Below are positions 56,342-59,118 of a stretch of DNA of 59,118 bases, in pieces. The translations under genes and the position numbers were made by a program. The stretch's first letter is position 1. Every line of letters begins with the position of its first letter. The notes under the pieces are model-generated. The model saw only the letters and a list, made by a program, of their open reading frames with translations. It was not told the DNA's origin and did no database searches. The DNA is from a virus: the IMG/VR virus record IMGVR_UViG_3300047494_000124, positions 1-59,118 of that record; one strand, 5' to 3'.

Positions 56342-56521
56342 ATGGACTTTCCCTGCATCACAGTGGGCGAACTGAAGGCCAAGCTGGCCGGTATGCCGGA
56401 CGAGGCCAAAGTCTTCGCCTGGGCCCCCGGCAGCTACATGCCGGTCGCCTGCGCCGTCTTCAGCAAGGATCGGGCGCTGCTCGAGATCAATGTGCCGATC
56501 GGGTGCGCGCTTGACCGGTAA
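56342..56521 (+). CDS. Small hypothetical protein (59 aa)
   Basis: The frame encodes 'MDFPCITVGELKAKLAGMPD' and a second half with 'KVFAWAPGSYMPVACAV'. The motif 'TVGELKAKLAGMPDEAKV' is typical of small phage proteins whose fold is a beta-hairpin behind one helix. CCAGGAGATC before the ATG is a good ribosome binding site. It fills the gap between the DUF932 gene and the ParB-like gene. Confidence 0.75.
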   Translation: MDFPCITVGELKAKLAGMPDEAKVFAWAPGSYMPVACAVFSKDRALLEINVPIGCALDR

Positions 56522-57101
56522 ACGCGAAGTGCGCGGCTACGAGACGGCAGGCCCCGACGGGACCAAAATCCGCATCTTCGGCGCCCTGCCAACCGACGAG
56601 GTGCACACCGGCAGCGAGAGCGGCACCGTCAACGTCACCGCCATGTGGCGCGCGGTCGGGGAAGGCCAGCACGGGCCCAACCCGATCCCGGTCTGCTTCC
56701 GCACCGTCCTAATCGACGAGGGCTCCCTGCGCATGCTCCAGAACCAGGACATCGACCAGGTCCACCTGGCGCGCGTCACGGCCGAGCGGGCCGAAAAGCC
56801 GGTCCTGACCATCGCGATGCCCGAAGGCACCCACTTCCTGGTCGACGGCATGCACCGGCTGGCCTGGCGCCACGCCCAGGGCCTGCGCAACTTCGCCATG
56901 TACGAATTCGCCACCGAGGCGCTCGACCGGTTCCGTGTCCGCTACCGGATCAAGCCGCGCGGGTCATTCTGGCGCGAGCTGAAACCCGGCCAGGTCCTGG
57001 AGAAGACCGTCGGCAAATACCCCGTTCTCGACGACTCTGGCCGGCAGATCGGCACGCGGGTCGATCCATCACGCACGAAACCGAAGGAGACCATCACATG
57101 A
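56490..57101 (+). CDS. ParB-like (HxxVDGxHRL) fold protein
   Basis: A 203-residue protein. 'LTIAMPEGTHFLVDGMHRLAWRHAQG' holds the ParB/sulfiredoxin signature (VDGxHRLxA), used for nucleotide binding in ParB-fold proteins; the N-terminal half is beta-rich and the C-terminus basic. It lacks a helix-turn-helix, so it is not a partition protein. The start is uncertain: ATG at 56490 or TTG at 56511, both overlapping the previous gene. Confidence 0.72.
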   Translation: MCRSGARLTGKREVRGYETAGPDGTKIRIFGALPTDEVHTGSESGTVNVTAMWRAVGEGQHGPNPIPVCFRTVLIDEGSLRMLQNQDIDQVHLARVTAERAEKPVLTIAMPEGTHFLVDGMHRLAWRHAQGLRNFAMYEFATEALDRFRVRYRIKPRGSFWRELKPGQVLEKTVGKYPVLDDSGRQIGTRVDPSRTKPKETIT

Positions 57102-57517
57102 GGGACAAAACACTGCAGGAGCGCGGCGCCGCCCTGATCGAGCGCCTGCAAGAAGCAAAAAATGTTGCGTTCCCATCCTATGACATGGGGCTTCTTTGGA
57201 ACCCGGACGATTGCGCCGAGGCGATCGAGGTTCTGACCTTGGGTGCTCGGGAAATCGACAATCTGAAGCCGGAGAGCGACATGTTTCGCCGTGCCGTCCT
57301 AGCGGCGGCGGTTTTCCAGTGTGGTGGCCCGCTCGCTTACCTCCTGCGGCCAGGCCAGAGCACCGTGATAGATGGACCGCCGGCTGCCGCCAAGCGGATA
57401 GCAGAATTGACGGGGGCGCTCGAAGCGGTGATCACAAATTTCACCGTCGCCAGCCGTCCGGACCAAGACCGGCTTGACGCGGCCCGTGCCGTCCTGGCCA
57501 AAGGTGCAAAACCATGA
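57098..57517 (+). CDS. Hypothetical protein
   Basis: A 139-residue helical protein ('ERGAALIERLQEAKNVAF', 'AELTGALEAVITNF'). GAAGGAGA before the ATG is a strong ribosome binding site, and the ends overlap neighbouring genes by four bases. No family recognised. Confidence 0.75.
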   Translation: MRDKTLQERGAALIERLQEAKNVAFPSYDMGLLWNPDDCAEAIEVLTLGAREIDNLKPESDMFRRAVLAAAVFQCGGPLAYLLRPGQSTVIDGPPAAAKRIAELTGALEAVITNFTVASRPDQDRLDAARAVLAKGAKP

Positions 57518-57714
57518 GCCGCCCTTCTCCACAGCAGGAACGGCTCGCCCAGGGCATCTGGGGCGACAAGGCGCCACCGAAACGCGGCTATACCCAGTGC
57601 TGCGATTGCCCGGCCCATTTCCCCACCAGCGGCCGCAAGAAGCGCTGCTCCCCGTGCTCGGACATCCACGCCGAGACCATGGCGCGCGCCAGGTGCAAGG
57701 CGGCGCGGGCATGA
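57514..57714 (+). CDS. Small four-Cys zinc-ribbon protein
   Basis: Sixty-six residues with 'QCCDCPAHF' and 'RCSPCSDIH', a CxxC...CxxC zinc ribbon, on a basic background. ATGA overlaps at both ends show it belongs to the accessory operon. Probably binds nucleic acid or a protein partner. Confidence 0.78.
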   Translation: MSRPSPQQERLAQGIWGDKAPPKRGYTQCCDCPAHFPTSGRKKRCSPCSDIHAETMARARCKAARA

Positions 57715-58163
57715 GAAAGCCATTACCAGAACGGCTCGAGGCCGCCCGCTACAATCTCGGCTCCCACCGCGGCGACGGTGCCTATGGCGCCTTCCAGCTG
57801 CGCGGACCATGTGGTGAGGACCTGCGCATCATCGCCAGCGGCGCCGACCATCCCGACGACGACATTTCCCAAGGCTGGGAGCACGTCTCGGTCTCCAAAG
57901 CCCGCAACCCGCCCAACTGGCGGGAGATGTGCTTCGTCAAGAACCTGTTCTGGGGTCCGGAGGAATGCGTGGTGCAGTTTCACCCGCCCGAGGTCGACTA
58001 TGTGAACAACCACCCGAACGTCCTGCACCTCTGGCGTCACATCACCGTCGAATTCCCGCGACCGCCGGCGATCATGGTTGGCATCAAGGACCTCGGAACC
58101 CTTACGAAAGAGCAGGCCCACGCCATCAACAAGGCCCGCGGCCTCTTCACGGCACAGGATTAA
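57711..58163 (+). CDS. DUF7694-like phage protein
   Basis: A 150-residue protein with 'GWEHVSVSKARNPPNWREM', 'VKNLFWGPEECVVQFHPP', 'YVNNHPNVLHLWRH', which I recognise as the core of a widespread phage domain (DUF7694-like) of unknown function. The ATG overlaps the preceding stop. Confidence 0.8.
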   Translation: MRKPLPERLEAARYNLGSHRGDGAYGAFQLRGPCGEDLRIIASGADHPDDDISQGWEHVSVSKARNPPNWREMCFVKNLFWGPEECVVQFHPPEVDYVNNHPNVLHLWRHITVEFPRPPAIMVGIKDLGTLTKEQAHAINKARGLFTAQD

Positions 58164-58206
58164 ATTCCGCACCACGGTTCCCGCTTTTGCAATTTAAGGT
58201 CCTGAC

Positions 58207-58566
58207 ATGCGCAAAATCTCCTTCTTCCTCACGAAAACCCAGATAATCCAGCGCCAGAAGCGCGTCACGCGCCGCACCGGCTGGGATTTTGCAATCCCCG
58301 GAATGCACCTGCAGCCGGTCGAGAAATGCCAGGGCCTCAAGGCCGGTGAACACCAGGTCCTGCTGGGCTGCCCGATCTTGCTGCTGGACGTGCGCCGCGA
58401 ACCGCTCACGCGCCTGATCGACGATCCGGGCTATGGCGCCATCGAAGCCGAGCTCGAGGGTTTTCCTGGCTGGACCGGCCAGCAGTTTGTGGATTTCATC
58501 TGCAAGCAGCCAGGCGTCTACCCGGCGCGGCAGCTCAACAGGCTGGAATTCGACTATGTCGGTTAG
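58207..58566 (+). CDS. ASCH/PUA-like domain protein
   Basis: The 119-residue product starts 'KISFFLTKTQIIQRQKRVTRRTGW', with 'PGMHLQPVEKCQGLKAGE' and 'CPILLLDVRREPL', a pattern of phage ASCH-like proteins, a PUA-related RNA- or nucleotide-binding barrel. Some ASCH proteins hydrolyse modified nucleosides; nothing here fixes activity. It overlaps the next gene by 11 bases. Confidence 0.75.
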   Translation: MRKISFFLTKTQIIQRQKRVTRRTGWDFAIPGMHLQPVEKCQGLKAGEHQVLLGCPILLLDVRREPLTRLIDDPGYGAIEAELEGFPGWTGQQFVDFICKQPGVYPARQLNRLEFDYVG

Positions 58567-58768
58567 GCACCGAGTCACCAATTTCGGCAGCGAGCCGCTG
58601 GTCATAGTCCTGGTCGGCAGCACGGTCGAGCGCCACCTGCAACCAGGCGAAGTATTCACCGGTGAGATCGGCCATATCGTTCACGGCACCGGCCGCATCC
58701 ACTATTCCGTCAGGCCTGCCGAACGCGCAGTCGCACCCGATCCATTTCCAGCCGATGACGACGAATAG
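58556..58768 (+). CDS. Small beta-rich hypothetical protein
   Basis: Seventy residues, mostly beta ('FGSEPLVIVLVGSTVERHLQPGE', acidic tail). Overlaps at both ends with neighbours. Not recognised. Confidence 0.7.
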   Translation: MSVRHRVTNFGSEPLVIVLVGSTVERHLQPGEVFTGEIGHIVHGTGRIHYSVRPAERAVAPDPFPADDDE

Positions 58769-59045
58769 CCCGCGCCTGTCCTGCGTCGTGCCGTTCTGCC
58801 GCCACACTATCGGCAAGCGCAAAGGTGAGCCGCCGATCGTCCCCGGAGCCGAATGGGTCTGCGGCCAACATTGGCGCCATGTCTCCCGGCACATCAAGCG
58901 CCGGCTGACACGGCTGCGTCGGCTGAAGGAGCGGGCGCGCGGTCTCGGCCGGCAATCGGTCTTCGAGCACCTGGTCCGCCAGGGCGCGCTGGTCTGGGCT
59001 GAAGCAAAGCGCCAGGCGATCGAGGCCGCGGCCGGCATATCCTGA
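58755..59045 (+). CDS. Small Zn-finger basic protein spanning the circle junction
   Basis: A 96-residue protein: 'CVVPFCRHTIGKRKG' and 'WVCGQHWRHV' supply four potential zinc ligands, followed by a strongly basic helix ('RRLTRLRRLKERARGL'). It probably binds nucleic acid. Its last 54 bases recur at positions 1..54 because of the terminal overlap, so on the circular genome it is intact and converges on the first leftward gene. Confidence 0.78.
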   Translation: MTTNSPRLSCVVPFCRHTIGKRKGEPPIVPGAEWVCGQHWRHVSRHIKRRLTRLRRLKERARGLGRQSVFEHLVRQGALVWAEAKRQAIEAAAGIS

Positions 59046-59118
59046 AACATTGTTGCGCGCTCGCCAGAGGCGCAGGGGCGGGGCTACAGGCCCGTCTCGG
59101 TCTCAGCGGCCCGGAGCA
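58992..59118. repeat. Terminal direct repeat, right copy
   Basis: Exact copy of positions 1..127. One of the two should be removed to obtain the circular sequence. Confidence 0.93.

Noticed and set aside
1-59118. tRNA genes, integrase with att sites, diversity-generating retroelement, CRISPR or restriction-modification genes
   Set aside because: None recognised on either strand by reading; a tRNA scan and HMM search would be needed to exclude remote cases.

Overview
The window is a complete, circularly assembled tailed-phage genome. Its first 127 bases are repeated exactly as its last 127 bases, so the unique sequence is 58,991 bp and the gene cut at the right edge (58755..59045) finishes again at positions 1..54. 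The host is most likely an alphaproteobacterium: the DNA is GC-rich, and the phage carries its own GcrA-type cell-cycle regulator (a family confined, as far as known, to Alphaproteobacteria and their phages) and a DUF3309 small membrane protein. The virion type is inferred to be podovirus: P22 gp4-like and gp10-like neck proteins, no tail-sheath, tube or tape-measure genes, and a very large injected protein of 2406 residues, a layout reminiscent of the Bcep22-like podoviruses.

Layout. (1) 93..6939, minus strand: early and replication block, with DnaB-type helicase, DUF1376 replication protein, GcrA, small Zn proteins, a protein with 21 tandem 12-bp repeats (AAWD-type tetrapeptides), a truncated DHH phosphoesterase fused to a winged-helix remnant, a nucleoside deoxyribosyltransferase-like enzyme and a J-domain protein. 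(2) 6940..7354: divergent control region with two GANTC sites, inverted repeats and a strong leader hairpin. (3) 7355..46362, plus strand: packaging (TerS, TerL), portal interrupted by a 359-residue intein with a LAGLIDADG-type endonuclease, GroES-like protein, scaffold, capsid, decoration proteins, two homing-type nucleases, neck proteins, an Asp/Asn hydroxylase-like oxygenase with a GNAT-like protein, ejection proteins, the 2406-residue polyvalent protein (M15 peptidase, ParB-like, JAMM and ADP-ribosyltransferase-like modules), tail spikes carrying Sec signal peptides, and the lysis cassette. (4) 46359..51753, minus strand: recombination operon (FEN-type 5'-3' exonuclease, coiled-coil protein, RecT, sigma region-4-like miniprotein, HNH nuclease). 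(5) 51887..54357, plus strand: GapR-like protein, RuvC-like resolvase and small accessory genes. (6) 54367..54999, minus strand: a Cro/CI-like repressor with two small genes. (7) 55156..59045, plus strand: DUF932 protein, ParB-like fold protein, DUF7694 protein, ASCH-like protein and Zn proteins, transcribed divergently from the repressor across a palindromic operator candidate.

How it works together (inference). No DNA polymerase, RNA polymerase or integrase is visible, so the phage depends on host replication and transcription and adjusts them with GcrA, a sigma-4-like protein and the repressor. Replication restart and recombination would use DnaB, RecT, the FEN exonuclease and the resolvase. 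Particle assembly is supported by a phage GroES and J-protein working with host GroEL/DnaK. The polyvalent protein would be injected with the DNA and deliver enzymatic cargo to the new host. The most unusual points are the polyvalent protein, the phage GcrA beside GANTC-bearing control DNA, a possible small RNA ahead of the terminase genes, the secreted-type tail proteins, and the AAWD repeat gene.
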